Source: Scatosoma sp045650185 (lineage in GTDB: Bacteria; Bacillota; Clostridia; Christensenellales; Borkfalkiaceae). Taken from it: a DNA stretch of 64,000 bases. The stretch is from the NCBI GenBank assembly GCA_045650185.1, contig JAZRQY010000005.1, forward strand, positions 186,001-250,000, given 5' to 3'. This document shows positions 1 to 9,348 of this stretch, piece by piece (the first letter of the stretch is position 1; each line of letters starts with the position of its first letter). A model generated the notes under the pieces. That model made no database searches and was not told the origin of the DNA. It saw nothing but the letters and a program-made list of their open reading frames with translations. A program made the position numbers and the translations under genes.

Positions 1-3000
1 ACGATGGATTCGTACGTCTTGACACGGCCTACGATGTCGTCCGACTTAACGGTCAGGATTTCCTGCAGGATGTGTGCCGCGCCGTATGCCTCCAATGCCC
101 AAACTTCCATTTCACCGAAACGCTGGCCACCGAACTGCGCTTTACCGCCGAGAGGCTGTTGCGTGATCATACTATAAGGACCGATTGCACGCGCGTGAAT
201 CTTGTCGTCAACCAAGTGGTTGAGCTTAATCATATACTGTACACCAACGGTGACACGGTTTTCAAAAGGCTCGCCCGTTCTACCGTCGAATACCTGGAAC
301 TTACCGTCAACCTTACCGTCGGGGTTGAGCAAGTTGTTTTCCTTGAACAATTGTTCAAGGTCACGCTCGTTCGCGCCGTCGCATACGGGCGTAGCGATCT
401 TCCAGCCGAGCTGCTTACATACGTAACCAAGGTGCACTTCCAAAACCTGACCGATGTTCATACGCGAAGGAACGCCGAGGGGGTTGAGCAAGATCTGCAA
501 AGGCGTACCGTCTGCAAGGAAAGGCATATCTGCCTGCGAAAGCACGCGGGAGATGACACCCTTGTTACCGTGACGACCTGCCATCTTATCACCGATTTGA
601 ATCTTACGCTTCTGCGCGATGTATACGCGTACAAGCTTGGATACGCCCGGTTCAAGTTCGTCTTTGTTTTCCCTCGTAAATACCTTAACGTCTACGACGA
701 CGCCGCCTTCACCGTGAGGTACTTTAAGGGAAGTATCCCTTACCTCTCTGCCCTGCGCGCCAAGGATAGCGCGGAGCAATCTTTCTTCAGGAAGAAGCTC
801 TGCTTCGCCCTTCGGGGAAACCTTACCAACGAGGATGTCGCCGCTGTGTACTTCTGCACCGATACGAACGATACCGTCTTCGTCGAGGTTCTTCAGCGCA
901 TCGTCGCCCACGTTGGGGATTTCACGCGTGATTTCTTCAGGACCGAGCTTCGTGTCGCGCGCATCCATTTCATGCTTTTCAATGTGAATGGAAGTAAACA
1001 CGTCGTCCTGCACCAACTTTTCAGACAACAGGATTGCGTCTTCGTAGTTGTAGCCTTCCCATTCCATGTAACCGACGAGAATATTCTTACCAAGCGCAAG
1101 CTCACCGTTCGCGGTCGAAGGACCGTCTGCGATGATTTCGCCCTTGAAGACTCTGTCGCCCGTTGCCACGATGGGTTTCTGGTTCAAGCAAGTACCTACG
1201 TTGGAACGTTCAAACTTCTTCAAAGGATATTCACGAATCGTACCGTCGTCTTCGCGAATCTTGATCATGTTCGAGCAACAGCCGACAACGATACCGCCTT
1301 CCTTTGCGGTAACGATAACGCCGGAGTATTGCGCAATCGAACCTTCGATACCCGTTGCAACGATAGCAGGCTCGGTCTTCAACAGAGGAACAGCCTGACG
1401 CTGCATGTTCGAGCCCATGAGCGCACGGTTGGTATCGTCGTTTTCCAAGAAGGGAATGAGCGCCGTTGCTACGGAAACGAGCTGCTTGGGCGAAACGTCC
1501 ATGTAGTCCATCTTGGACGCAGCCATTTCGGTAATATCGTCACGATAACGGCAGCCAACGCGTGCGTTGACAAATTTGCCTTCTTCTGTCAACGGTTCGT
1601 TTGCCTGCGCGATGACGTATCTATCCTCTTCGTCAGCGGTCAAATAGTCTACGTGGTCGGTAACGACGCCAGTAGCTTTATCCACCTTTCTGTACGGGCT
1701 CATGATAAAGCCGTATTCGTTTACCTTTGCGAAGGTTGCAAGCGAGGAGATCAAACCGATGTTCTGACCTTCAGGCGTTTCGATAGGACACATACGACCG
1801 TAATGAGTATGGTGAATGTCACGAACTTCGAAGGTTGCGCGATCTCTGTTCAAACCGCCAGGGCCGAGCGCGGACAACTTACGCTTGTGCGTCAATTCCG
1901 CAATCGGGTTGGTCTGGTCCATGAACTGCGACAACTGCGAAGAGCCGAAGAATTCACGGATGACCGCAGATACGGGACGTACGTTGATAAGCGACGACGC
2001 AGTAACCTCTTGCGAGCTCTGCGTAGCCATTCTTTCACGAATCAATCTTTCCAAACGGCTGATACCGATACGGAGCTGGTTCTGCAACAATTCGCCTACC
2101 GAGCGAACACGACGGTTGCCGAGGTGGTCGATGTTGTCCAGCGTACCGATGCCGTACTTTAAGTCAACGTTGGTGGAAACGGATGCGATGATATCGTCGC
2201 GGGTTACGTGCTTGTGGCACAGCTTATCCACCAAGGGACGCATTTCCTTCTTCTGTTCTTTGGTGGGAACGGGAACTTCCGCGTTCAATACCTCGTGGAA
2301 CAGCTTACAAGCCGCAACGAATCTTCTACGGTTGTCCCTTCTCTTTTCACGGTTCTTTCTTTCTTCGGGCTTTTCATCGGGCTCTTCCGCTTTTTCAACG
2401 GTATAGTACAGCTCGTTGATTTCGTCCACGTATTTTTCCGCAACTTCTTCTACCGTCAAGTTCGCGCATTCCTCTGCGATGAGCTTGGAGAATTTGTAGT
2501 TGGGATAATATACGGTAGGCAACAAGCCGAAATCCTTACCACGAGCCTTCAAAGGCACGTCGGAAATTTCTGCGAAGTCCACCGTGTTGTTCGCAATAAT
2601 CTTGTGCTTGATTTTGCCTTCTTCGGGATCTTCTACCCAAACGAAGACTTCGTTGATACCGCAGTTTTGCGCGCGCTTTGCCTGTTCTTCGGAAATCTTT
2701 GCGCCCTCTTCTACGATCAATTCGCCCGTTTCGGGGTCAACCAAAGCTTCTGCGGCAATACAGCCCGTCAATCTATAGGAAAGACAGAGCTTTTTGTCGT
2801 ACTTATAACGGCCGACCTTGACTACGTCGTAGCGACGGGCATCAAAGAAGAGATTGTAAAGGTGGGTTCTAACCGATTCTTCCGTGGGCTGATCGCCGGG
2901 ACGCAAACGGCGGAACAATTCGTGCAAGCCGTCCGATTCGCTTTTTGCGCTGTCCTTTTCAATCGTTGCCGCGATGATCTTATCGCCGGGGAACAAGTCC

Positions 3001-3629
3001 TCCAAAGCACGGTTCGAGCCGTAGCCCAAAGCACGAAGCAGCACGGTTACGGGCAGCTTCTTCTTTTTGTCTACGCGAACGTGCAGAACGCCCGTTGCGT
3101 CCTGCTCCAATTCCAACCACGCGCCGCGGTTGGGGATGACCGTCGTCTTGAACATTTCCTTGCCGGTCTTGTCCTTTTCGGAGGTCGAGATAACGCCCGG
3201 GGAACGAACCAACTGGGAAACGATAACACGCTCTGCACCGTTGATGATGAACGCGCCGTTTTCCGTCATCAGGGGGATGTTACCCATGAAGACGTCCGCG
3301 GAGTCGATCACTTCGCCGCCCTTCTCCTTGTTGACGAGGCGCACTTTTACGTGCAAGGGCAATGCGTAAGTAGCATCACGCATACGGCATTCCTTTTCGT
3401 CGTACTTAGGTTTTTCGACGAAATAATGCTCTAAGAAATACAGTTCGAAGCGGTCGGAATGATCGGTGATCGGGGAAAAGTCCTCAAAAACCTCGCTGAT
3501 ACCCTCTTCAATGAAGGTACGGTAGCTGTCTTTTTGGATTTCGACGAGATCGGGAATGTCAATGACTTCCTGAATCTTACCAAACCGTCTTCTTTCGGTT
3601 TTGCCATACTTGGAAATAGGTAATTCCAT
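1..3629 (-). CDS. rpoB: RNA polymerase beta subunit, 3' end outside window
   Basis: DNA-directed RNA polymerase beta subunit, the catalytic-core partner of beta prime. The minus-strand frame is open from an ATG at 3629 to the left edge, about 1209 codons, so only the last few tens of residues are missing. Recognisable blocks include MELPISKYGKTERRRFGKI at the start, the GRMCPIETPEGQNIGLI fork/rifampicin region, KHEMDARDTKLGPEEIT, and the C-terminal GGKAQFGGQRFGEMEVWAL. An AAGGAG ribosome site precedes the ATG. The usual rplJL genes are not upstream; rpoB instead has its own consensus promoter and is divergent from rqcP. No frameshift was seen. Confidence 0.98.
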   Translation of the reverse strand, partial: MELPISKYGKTERRRFGKIQEVIDIPDLVEIQKDSYRTFIEEGISEVFEDFSPITDHSDRFELYFLEHYFVEKPKYDEKECRMRDATYALPLHVKVRLVNKEKGGEVIDSADVFMGNIPLMTENGAFIINGAERVIVSQLVRSPGVISTSEKDKTGKEMFKTTVIPNRGAWLELEQDATGVLHVRVDKKKKLPVTVLLRALGYGSNRALEDLFPGDKIIAATIEKDSAKSESDGLHELFRRLRPGDQPTEESVRTHLYNLFFDARRYDVVKVGRYKYDKKLCLSYRLTGCIAAEALVDPETGELIVEEGAKISEEQAKRAQNCGINEVFVWVEDPEEGKIKHKIIANNTVDFAEISDVPLKARGKDFGLLPTVYYPNYKFSKLIAEECANLTVEEVAEKYVDEINELYYTVEKAEEPDEKPEERKNREKRRDNRRRFVAACKLFHEVLNAEVPVPTKEQKKEMRPLVDKLCHKHVTRDDIIASVSTNVDLKYGIGTLDNIDHLGNRRVRSVGELLQNQLRIGISRLERLIRERMATQSSQEVTASSLINVRPVSAVIREFFGSSQLSQFMDQTNPIAELTHKRKLSALGPGGLNRDRATFEVRDIHHTHYGRMCPIETPEGQNIGLISSLATFAKVNEYGFIMSPYRKVDKATGVVTDHVDYLTADEEDRYVIAQANEPLTEEGKFVNARVGCRYRDDITEMAASKMDYMDVSPKQLVSVATALIPFLENDDTNRALMGSNMQRQAVPLLKTEPAIVATGIEGSIAQYSGVIVTAKEGGIVVGCCSNMIKIREDDGTIREYPLKKFERSNVGTCLNQKPIVATGDRVFKGEIIADGPSTANGELALGKNILVGYMEWEGYNYEDAILLSEKLVQDDVFTSIHIEKHEMDARDTKLGPEEITREIPNVGDDALKNLDEDGIVRIGAEVHSGDILVGKVSPKGEAELLPEERLLRAILGAQGREVRDTSLKVPHGEGGVVVDVKVFTRENKDELEPGVSKLVRVYIAQKRKIQIGDKMAGRHGNKGVISRVLSQADMPFLADGTPLQILLNPLGVPSRMNIGQVLEVHLGYVCKQLGWKIATPVCDGANERDLEQLFKENNLLNPDGKVDGKFQVFDGRTGEPFENRVTVGVQYMIKLNHLVDDKIHARAIGPYSMITQQPLGGKAQFGGQRFGEMEVWALEAYGAAHILQEILTVKSDDIVGRVKTYESI

Positions 3630-3765
3630 TCGCTAAAATACTCCTTATATGATTTTTAAAAACCGATTTACCGAGTATATCTTTTCATCGATGAAAATCG
3701 AAAATTTTAACATAGTTAATAAAGGTTGAAAAAGTTAATCAAGAAAAAAATTTTTCGTTTTCCGC

Positions 3766-3794
3766 TTTACTTTTTTTTATTTTTGCGGTATAAT
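3766..3794 (+). promoter_or_regulatory. Promoter for rqcP-ispDF
   Basis: TTTACT (3766-3771), 17-bp spacer, TATAAT (3789-3794). The start would be near 3801, giving a leader of about 190 nt that holds a small CCCC/GGGG hairpin with a T run (around 3825-3847). A second, weaker promoter nearer the gene (TTGTCA at 3929) cannot be excluded. Confidence 0.65.
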
Positions 3795-3906
3795 AGACGA
3801 AACAGGCGAAATAATTGCTGTTTTTCCCCGTTTTTGGGGCGTTTTTTAGGGGTTTTTTCACCCAAAAGCGGCAATACGCCATAATATCCTGATTATAAAT
3901 CATCTT

Positions 3907-3935
3907 ATTATAATTCTTTCAAAAAAACTTGTCAA
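3907..3935 (-). promoter_or_regulatory. rpoB promoter
   Basis: Minus strand: TTGACA (3935-3930), 17-bp spacer, TATAAT (3912-3907), a perfect sigma-A match. It implies an rpoB leader of about 270 nt. It points towards the plus-strand promoter at 3766-3794, so the two 5' leaders overlap in antisense. Confidence 0.85.
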
Positions 3936-3994
3936 GTATTTTTACGAAAAAATAGAAAATTTTTGTAATTTTTTACTAGAGCAAAGGAAAAAAT

Positions 3995-4237
3995 ATGCGT
4001 ATAGATAAATTCTTGAAAGTATCCCGTATTTTAAAGCGGCGCACCGTCGCGCAAGAGGCTTGCAGCGGTGAAAAAGTGCTGATTAACGGTAAGGCGGCAA
4101 AGCCCTCCACCGCCGTTAAAATCGGCGACGAGGTGGAGATTTGCTTTTCGGGCGGCAGCCTGAAAATCCGCATTCTAAATATCAAAGAAACGGTTAAAAA
4201 AGAAGAGGCAACAACTCTTTACGAGGTAATTTCATGA
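3995..4237 (+). CDS. rqcP: S4-domain RNA-binding protein RqcP (YabO/Hsp15-like)
   Basis: An 80-aa protein made of one S4 RNA-binding domain (MRIDKFLKVSRILKRRT at the N-terminus, then VLINGKAAKPS). In Firmicutes this YabO-type protein binds the obstructed 50S subunit and helps RqcH add C-terminal alanine tails in ribosome quality control. The length and the KKEEA motif near the C-terminus match YabO. The ribosome site is AAAGGA. The last four bases (ATGA) overlap the ispDF start, so the two are probably translationally coupled. Confidence 0.9.
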   Translation: MRIDKFLKVSRILKRRTVAQEACSGEKVLINGKAAKPSTAVKIGDEVEICFSGGSLKIRILNIKETVKKEEATTLYEVIS

Positions 4238-5352
4238 GCGTTTCCGTCATTATTTGCGCGGCAGGAAAAGGCACTCGCGCAGGCTTTTCAAACAACAAAA
4301 TTTTCGCTCTTTACGAGGGAATTCCCGTCATCGAGCGCACGATTTCGGCATTTTTGATGCCTGAGATTACCCAGATTCTTGTCGCTTACAACAAAGAGGA
4401 CGAGGCAGAAATGCTCGCCCTTCAAAGAAAGTACCCTATCGAGCTTGTCGAAGGGGGCGCAGTTCGCACCCAAACGGTGAATAACGCTCTGCAGGCGACA
4501 ACGGAGGAAATCGTACTCGTACACGACGGCGCGCGACCCTTTGTTTCCGCGCGCGAGATATTAGATTGTATAGCGTGCGTACGCGCACACGAGAGCGCTA
4601 TCTGCGCCGTGCCCGTCGTCAATACCCAAGCGCAGGTCGTCGGTGAGGAAATCGTCGCCGTACCCAACCGCGCGGAATGTTATGACGTGCTTACGCCGCA
4701 GGGCTTTTACACGAAAACGTTGCGAGGCTGTTATGAAAAGGCCTTGCAAGGGGGAAAATCGTACACGGACGACGGCTCGGTGTACGCAGAATTTTGCGGC
4801 AAGCCACACATCTTCGTAGGCAACCGCGCCAACCGCAAGCTGACCTATGCCGAGGACTTCCAGCCTCACCCCCACCGCGTGGGTTTTGGCGTGGACACGC
4901 ACGCCTTTGGTAAGGAGCAAGACTATATCACCCTCTGCGGCGTACAAGTTCCCTCCGAAAGCGGCTTGATTGCGCACAGCGACGGCGACGTAGCCGTACA
5001 CGCGCTGATGGATGCCCTGCTGTCGGCGGCAGGCAAGAAGGACATCGGTCACTACTTCCCAGACACGAACGAGAAATGGAGAGGGGCAAACTCTATGGAA
5101 ATGCTTGCCGAGGTCGTACGGATTCTGCAGGCAGACGATCTTGCGCCCGCAAGCGTATCGGTGGCAATCCAAGCGGAAAAGCCCCGACTCGCAAAGTACA
5201 TTTCCTCGATGCAGCAAAGCCTTTCCACCGCCCTTTCCCTGCCCTCTGACAAAATCGGGATTTCGGCAGGCACGAACGAAAAGCTTGGCTACGTCGGCGA
5301 AGGCAAAGGGATTACCGTGTATGCGTATGTGTTGCTGTCGCAAACACGGTGA
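4234..5352 (+). CDS. ispDF: Bifunctional IspD/IspF, MEP isoprenoid pathway
   Basis: A 372-aa fusion. Residues 1 to about 208 are 2-C-methyl-D-erythritol 4-phosphate cytidylyltransferase (IICAAGKGTRAG nucleotide loop, VHDGARPFV, NRKLTYAEDF). From about 212 on it is the 2,4-cyclodiphosphate synthase (GFGVDTHAFG metal site, AHSDGDVAVHALMDALL, DIGHYFPDT). One chain thus carries steps 3 and 5 of the pathway; such fusions are known in alpha- and epsilon-proteobacteria and some anaerobic Firmicutes. It overlaps rqcP by 4 bp. The stop codon lies inside the first unit of repeat R1. Confidence 0.95.
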   Translation: MSVSVIICAAGKGTRAGFSNNKIFALYEGIPVIERTISAFLMPEITQILVAYNKEDEAEMLALQRKYPIELVEGGAVRTQTVNNALQATTEEIVLVHDGARPFVSAREILDCIACVRAHESAICAVPVVNTQAQVVGEEIVAVPNRAECYDVLTPQGFYTKTLRGCYEKALQGGKSYTDDGSVYAEFCGKPHIFVGNRANRKLTYAEDFQPHPHRVGFGVDTHAFGKEQDYITLCGVQVPSESGLIAHSDGDVAVHALMDALLSAAGKKDIGHYFPDTNEKWRGANSMEMLAEVVRILQADDLAPASVSVAIQAEKPRLAKYISSMQQSLSTALSLPSDKIGISAGTNEKLGYVGEGKGITVYAYVLLSQTR

Positions 5353-5551
5353 AGTTGCATCGGCAGTGAAGTTTCTATCGAAGTGAAGTTGTCCTGCGGA
5401 CAGTGAAGTTTTTTGCGTTGCAAAAAATTGCGGACGGGATTTAAAAATAATTCCTTAACTTTGCCATCGGCAAAACTTCACTATGCGTGAAACGAAATAA
5501 CTTCACTTGCGCAACAGTGCAAACTTCACTTTTGTAAAACAAAAACTTCAC
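5349..5551. repeat. Modular palindromic repeat R1
   Basis: Four GTGAAGTT units separated by short hairpins, then a core (about 5430-5475), then four inverted AACTTCAC units also separated by hairpins. The first unit overlaps the ispDF stop codon and the last ends 16 bp before the radA start. Architecture is the same as R2, R3 and R4. The unit is too short and palindromic for a CRISPR. Confidence 0.8.
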
Positions 5552-5567
5552 CCTTTAAGGAGATTCT

Positions 5568-6968
5568 ATGGCAAAAACGGTAAAAACGCCTACAACACAA
5601 TATGTCTGTACGGAATGTGGCTATATCACCCCAAAATGGTTGGGTAAATGCCCTGCTTGCAACGAATATAACACTCTGCAAGAGGAAATCGTCGCTCCCG
5701 AAACGGCAACCGCAACGAATAAAGGTGTGTCCAGAATGAGCGTCAACCGCCCCGTCCCCCTGTCTAAGGTCAACTACGACAAGTTCCACCGCGTAAAAAG
5801 CGGCGTGGACGAATTTGACGTGGTGCTTGGCGGCGGCATCGTTCCCGGTTCCTTGGTGTTGCTCGGCGGCGATCCCGGCATCGGCAAAAGTACCCTCTTG
5901 ACGCAGGTTTCCGCTCACCTTGCCAAGGAACACCCCGTACTGTACGTTTCCGCAGAGGAAAGCTGTTCACAGGTCAAAATGCGCTGTGAACGCTTGGACT
6001 TGAATTGCGACAACCTACTACTCCTGAACGAAACCTGCCTTGAGGACATCGAGGCAAACCTTGGCGAAAATAAGTTCGTTATCATCGACTCCATCCAAGC
6101 CGTCTACACCGAGAGCCTTTCGTCTGCCGCAGGCAGCGTAGGTCAGGTGCGAGAATGCGCCGCTAAACTAATGCGGATTGCCAAGGCGAACAATATCACC
6201 TTCTTCCTTATCGGTCACGTTACGAAGGAAGGCGCGCTGGCTGGGCCGAAGGTGTTGGAACATATCATGGACACCGTCCTCTATTTCGAGGGACAGCAAG
6301 AGGATAATTTCAAGCTGCTGCGCGCGGTGAAAAACCGCTTTGGGTCGGTGCAAGAGGTGGGCGTTTTTGAAATGACCGACAAGGGGCTTACCAGCGTGCA
6401 GGACTGTTCCACCCTCTTTTTGTCGGACACGAGAGGACTTGCCGCAGGATCTGCGGTCAGCCCCGGTATCAGCGGCAACCGCTGTATCAACGTAGAGCTG
6501 CAAACGCTGATTGCCAAAACCGCGTACGGTATGCCTCGCAGAATGGCGCTGGGCGTTGACGGCAACAAGCTTGCCGTGCTGATTGCCGTCCTTGAAAAGC
6601 GTTGCGGTATCCCCTTTTGGAGCGCAGACGTCTACGTCAACGCTATGGGCGGAATCCGATTATCCGAGCCGAGCGTAGACCTTGCGGTTTGCGCGGCGCT
6701 TGCCAGCGCGGCGGCTGATACCCCGATTGATAAGTACACGGCGCTGTTCGGCGAAGTGGGCTTAACAGGCGAGGTGCGCCCCGTCGTCTACGCCGAAAAA
6801 CGAGTGGTAGAATGTATCAAAAACGGCTTTAAACGGGTGATTTTACCCCAAAAATCGATGAAAATTTGTGAAAAATACGCAGATAAAATCGAGCTTGTGC
6901 CCGTCCGCTACGTCGGGCAGATGATTGCAGAATTGGGCTTACGCCCTAAATCCCCTGCAAGAGATTGA
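5568..6968 (+). CDS. radA: DNA repair protein RadA/Sms
   Basis: A 466-aa RecA-related branch-migration ATPase of homologous recombination. It has an N-terminal four-Cys zinc finger (C14, C17, C28, C31), Walker A GGDPGIGKST at about 100-109, the RadA-specific KNRFG motif (AVKNRFGS), and a C-terminal Lon-protease-like domain without the protease role. Length matches the family. The ribosome site AAGGAG sits directly after repeat R1; no separate promoter was identified, so it may be read through from ispDF. Confidence 0.96.
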   Translation: MAKTVKTPTTQYVCTECGYITPKWLGKCPACNEYNTLQEEIVAPETATATNKGVSRMSVNRPVPLSKVNYDKFHRVKSGVDEFDVVLGGGIVPGSLVLLGGDPGIGKSTLLTQVSAHLAKEHPVLYVSAEESCSQVKMRCERLDLNCDNLLLLNETCLEDIEANLGENKFVIIDSIQAVYTESLSSAAGSVGQVRECAAKLMRIAKANNITFFLIGHVTKEGALAGPKVLEHIMDTVLYFEGQQEDNFKLLRAVKNRFGSVQEVGVFEMTDKGLTSVQDCSTLFLSDTRGLAAGSAVSPGISGNRCINVELQTLIAKTAYGMPRRMALGVDGNKLAVLIAVLEKRCGIPFWSADVYVNAMGGIRLSEPSVDLAVCAALASAAADTPIDKYTALFGEVGLTGEVRPVVYAEKRVVECIKNGFKRVILPQKSMKICEKYADKIELVPVRYVGQMIAELGLRPKSPARD

Positions 6969-6975
6969 TATAAAA

Positions 6976-7007
6976 GAAAAAACGGAGAAGATTCACTTCT
7001 CCGTTTT
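6976..7007. terminator. Bidirectional intrinsic terminator
   Basis: Inverted repeat AAAAACGGAGAAG / CTTCTCCGTTTTT around a 6-nt loop, with A and T tracts on both sides. It separates the converging radA and YwaF-like genes. Confidence 0.9.
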
Positions 7008-7022
7008 TATTTTTGCCGTATT

Positions 7023-7880
7023 TTACGCAGCTTTGTCTTCTTCAATAACCGTTTCAGGCTCTGCCTGTTCGGCCGCTTCCACAGCCGCAGAGGTAGCCTT
7101 TTTACGCTTTTCTATCCAACCGTCCACAGCATAGAAGCCTAAGAGGTAAAGGACAAATACCCCCACAACAATCAAAGGATAGAAAATCGAACTACCGCCT
7201 ACCATATTCCAAAAGATACTATACGGCGTGCCGTCGTGGTACATCAGGAACATATAGTTATAATCCAAGATGTGATTTGCCACGTACGCCAGTATGGAAA
7301 ATCCAAGAAGAACGGAAATGGTGATCGGGAAGTTTTCGCGTTTCATACTTTTCATTCCCGAAACCCCTATGTACAGCGAGGCAAAACCCGAAATCGAATG
7401 GGTAATTGCCGAAAATACGTTATCCATGGAAAGGACGGGATATGAACCATAGTTTTGCGCCGCCCCTATCGTGCCGAATACTGCACCCAAGATACCAAAG
7501 GTAAATACGAAATCAAGAGATGCTTCTCTTAATTTTCCTTTGCAAAACGCTGCCATAGGAATGGCAATCAGCTGAATACTGCAAAGGAACAAGGGCAGCA
7601 CGTACAGCCACTGCAAGGGATTTTGACAGCGTATACACAACACGATGATCTTTACAATCTCAAAGCCGTTAATCATAAACGCAGAGACTACCAAGACCTT
7701 GTTTTTCTCCTGCTCCGTCTTGCCCTTATTGCGCAGACCAAAAAAGATTGCAAGCGCAAACATTATCGCAAGGCAAACGGAAACAAAGGTGATATGCTGC
7801 CAAGACCAAGCGCCTTCCGCATCGCGAATGAAATGAAATTGACCGTCGTGAAATTCCCCTAAACCAAAAAATTCCAACAT
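7023..7880 (-). CDS. YwaF/TMEM164-family integral membrane protein
   Basis: A 285-aa polytopic membrane protein with about seven hydrophobic segments. The YVLPLFLCSIQL block matches the LPLHLCS-type signature of the YwaF (TIGR02206)/TMEM164 family. Cys100 in that block and His161 (SAITHSISGF) are spaced like the residues reported as catalytic in human TMEM164, a lysophospholipid acyltransferase; activity here is untested. The C-terminal tail is Glu/Ala-rich. I chose the ATG at 7880 (AAAGGA, 12-nt spacing) over the upstream TTG at 7919. It stands alone after the ddh-yitT-bfd genes. Confidence 0.75.
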   Translation of the reverse strand: MLEFFGLGEFHDGQFHFIRDAEGAWSWQHITFVSVCLAIMFALAIFFGLRNKGKTEQEKNKVLVVSAFMINGFEIVKIIVLCIRCQNPLQWLYVLPLFLCSIQLIAIPMAAFCKGKLREASLDFVFTFGILGAVFGTIGAAQNYGSYPVLSMDNVFSAITHSISGFASLYIGVSGMKSMKRENFPITISVLLGFSILAYVANHILDYNYMFLMYHDGTPYSIFWNMVGGSSIFYPLIVVGVFVLYLLGFYAVDGWIEKRKKATSAAVEAAEQAEPETVIEEDKAA

Positions 7881-7924
7881 CTTTTGTATAAATCCTTTAA
7901 AATATATCGTAGAACACAATTTTT

Positions 7925-8100
7925 ACGCGCACGCCGTATTGCGCGCATTTCAAGCAGAAAGCCCACTGAAAGCACATTTTTCGTCTTAGATGCAAGCAAG
8001 ACAAGAAGAACGCGGCTTTCCCGACGGGAGTGTACATAGGCGTACACGAGCGAGGGAAAACGCAAGTTCGACGAAGTATTGCGCCGCATATAAGGCGAAA
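7925..8100. other. Gene-free stretch with palindromes
   Basis: No convincing gene. It contains an inverted repeat TGTAC-ATAGGC-GTACA (8031-8046) inside a GC-rich purine-biased tract. It reads like a dispersed intergenic repeat, but no second copy is present in this window. Confidence 0.3.
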
Positions 8101-8104
8101 AAAG

Positions 8105-8302
8105 TTAGGACATCATGATTTCGGAAATTACTTCCAATACCTTATCATGACAGCCGCCGCACCCGGTGGAACAATGGGTGATTGCCTGCACTACGTTGAA
8201 GAGTTGAAGGACGTCCTCGAACTTCGTATGCCCTTCCAACGCCGCCGCAATGCTGTTATAGCTAACCTGCATACAATTACAAACCATATAATTTTCTTTC
8301 AT
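8105..8302 (-). CDS. BFD-like [2Fe-2S]-binding domain protein
   Basis: A 65-aa protein with the Cys pattern of bacterioferritin-associated-ferredoxin (Fer2_BFD) domains: VCNC near the N-terminus and CSTGCGGC about 35 residues on. Such domains bind a [2Fe-2S] cluster or metal. Start ATG 8302 is supported by AAAGGAG; an upstream in-frame ATG lies in the yitT gene end and lacks a site. It is the last gene of ddh-yitT-bfd, 22 bp after yitT. Confidence 0.75.
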   Translation of the reverse strand: MKENYMVCNCMQVSYNSIAAALEGHTKFEDVLQLFNVVQAITHCSTGCGGCHDKVLEVISEIMMS

Positions 8303-8324
8303 AATTTTTCTCCTTTTCGTGAGA

Positions 8325-9329
8325 TTATTTTTCATTGTCAACGGTTTCAGCCGATCTTGTTCCCAGCCCTTCCTCTACGGGAATGGAGAGCTGCACCGGA
8401 CGAGCCGTCTTATTCTTTTCTTTTTTGCGGTACATTTTACTCGTACCCATAATCTCGCTGACTTCCATAATCGACACGAATGCCTTGGGATCCAACTCGC
8501 TTACCAACGTTTTCAGCTTTGCGATTTCAAAGCGGTTTACCACCACGTAGAGCATCTTCTTATCCGACCCCGAATAATATCCTTTGGAATCCCAAAGAGT
8601 GATACCACGCTTTAATTCGTGCGATAACGCCTCGGATAACTTTCTCGGATTTTCGGTGATAATCATCGCCGCCTTGCCCTTTTCCAAACCCTCGACGATA
8701 AAGTCTATCGTCTTCAAGCCGACGTAGTAGGCAATGACCGAATACAGCGCAATTGTCCATTCGTTGCCCGTAGAATCGGACGCCACTAAAGAGGCAATTA
8801 CCGCCGCCGCAATATACAAAACGGCGTTGTAAATCATTACGAACGTGCCGACGGAAACACCCAGCTTTTTGTGGAACAACAGCGCCATGACCTCCACGCC
8901 GTCCAACGCGCCACCAAACTTGATTACCAAGCCGCTACCAACACCCGACAACAGCCCGCCGAAGATAGCGCCCAGCACCACTTCATTCCCAACGATGGGA
9001 GAGCCGTTATCCGCGAAATATTCAGCCGAAAAGATGATTTCGTTGATAATAACCGTACCGAGCGAATAGATCGCGATGGCGTAGATGGAATAAATCAGAA
9101 ATTCCCAGCCAATCTTTTTTCTAGCGATGAAATAAAAGGGAATATTCAGTAGCAACAAGAACAACGCTTGCGCCACGGTAGGCAGGTACCTGTTCAACAA
9201 TACGCTAGTACCTGAAAAGCCGCCGTCATAGATAAAGAGGGGGCTCAAAAACAAGCAGACGCCGATAGAGTTAATCACCCCTGCCAAGGTCAAGCCGACA
9301 AAATTTAAAGGTCTTAATTTTAATTTCAT
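8325..9329 (-). CDS. YitT family membrane protein (DUF161 + DUF2179)
   Basis: A 334-aa protein. The N-terminal half has five or six hydrophobic helices of the YitT membrane domain (GVINSIGVCLFLSPLFIYDGG; GGALDGVEVMALL), followed by a cytosolic DUF2179 domain (about 225-300, ITENPRKLSEALSHEL, MLYVVVNRFEI). The charged C-terminal tail of about 35 residues is longer than usual. Function of the family is not established. ATG 9329 follows AAGGAG/AAAGGA sites. It lies 19 bp after ddh and is probably cotranscribed with it. A paralog is at 14686-15687. Confidence 0.88.
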   Translation of the reverse strand: MKLKLRPLNFVGLTLAGVINSIGVCLFLSPLFIYDGGFSGTSVLLNRYLPTVAQALFLLLLNIPFYFIARKKIGWEFLIYSIYAIAIYSLGTVIINEIIFSAEYFADNGSPIVGNEVVLGAIFGGLLSGVGSGLVIKFGGALDGVEVMALLFHKKLGVSVGTFVMIYNAVLYIAAAVIASLVASDSTGNEWTIALYSVIAYYVGLKTIDFIVEGLEKGKAAMIITENPRKLSEALSHELKRGITLWDSKGYYSGSDKKMLYVVVNRFEIAKLKTLVSELDPKAFVSIMEVSEIMGTSKMYRKKEKNKTARPVQLSIPVEEGLGTRSAETVDNEK

Positions 9330-9348
9330 CTTCCTTTCTATACCCTCC

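Noticed and set aside
72..2162. Long plus-strand open frame of 696 codons antisense to rpoB
   Set aside because: It lies wholly opposite rpoB, has low-complexity valine/arginine-rich content and no known motif; an effect of codon bias in rpoB.
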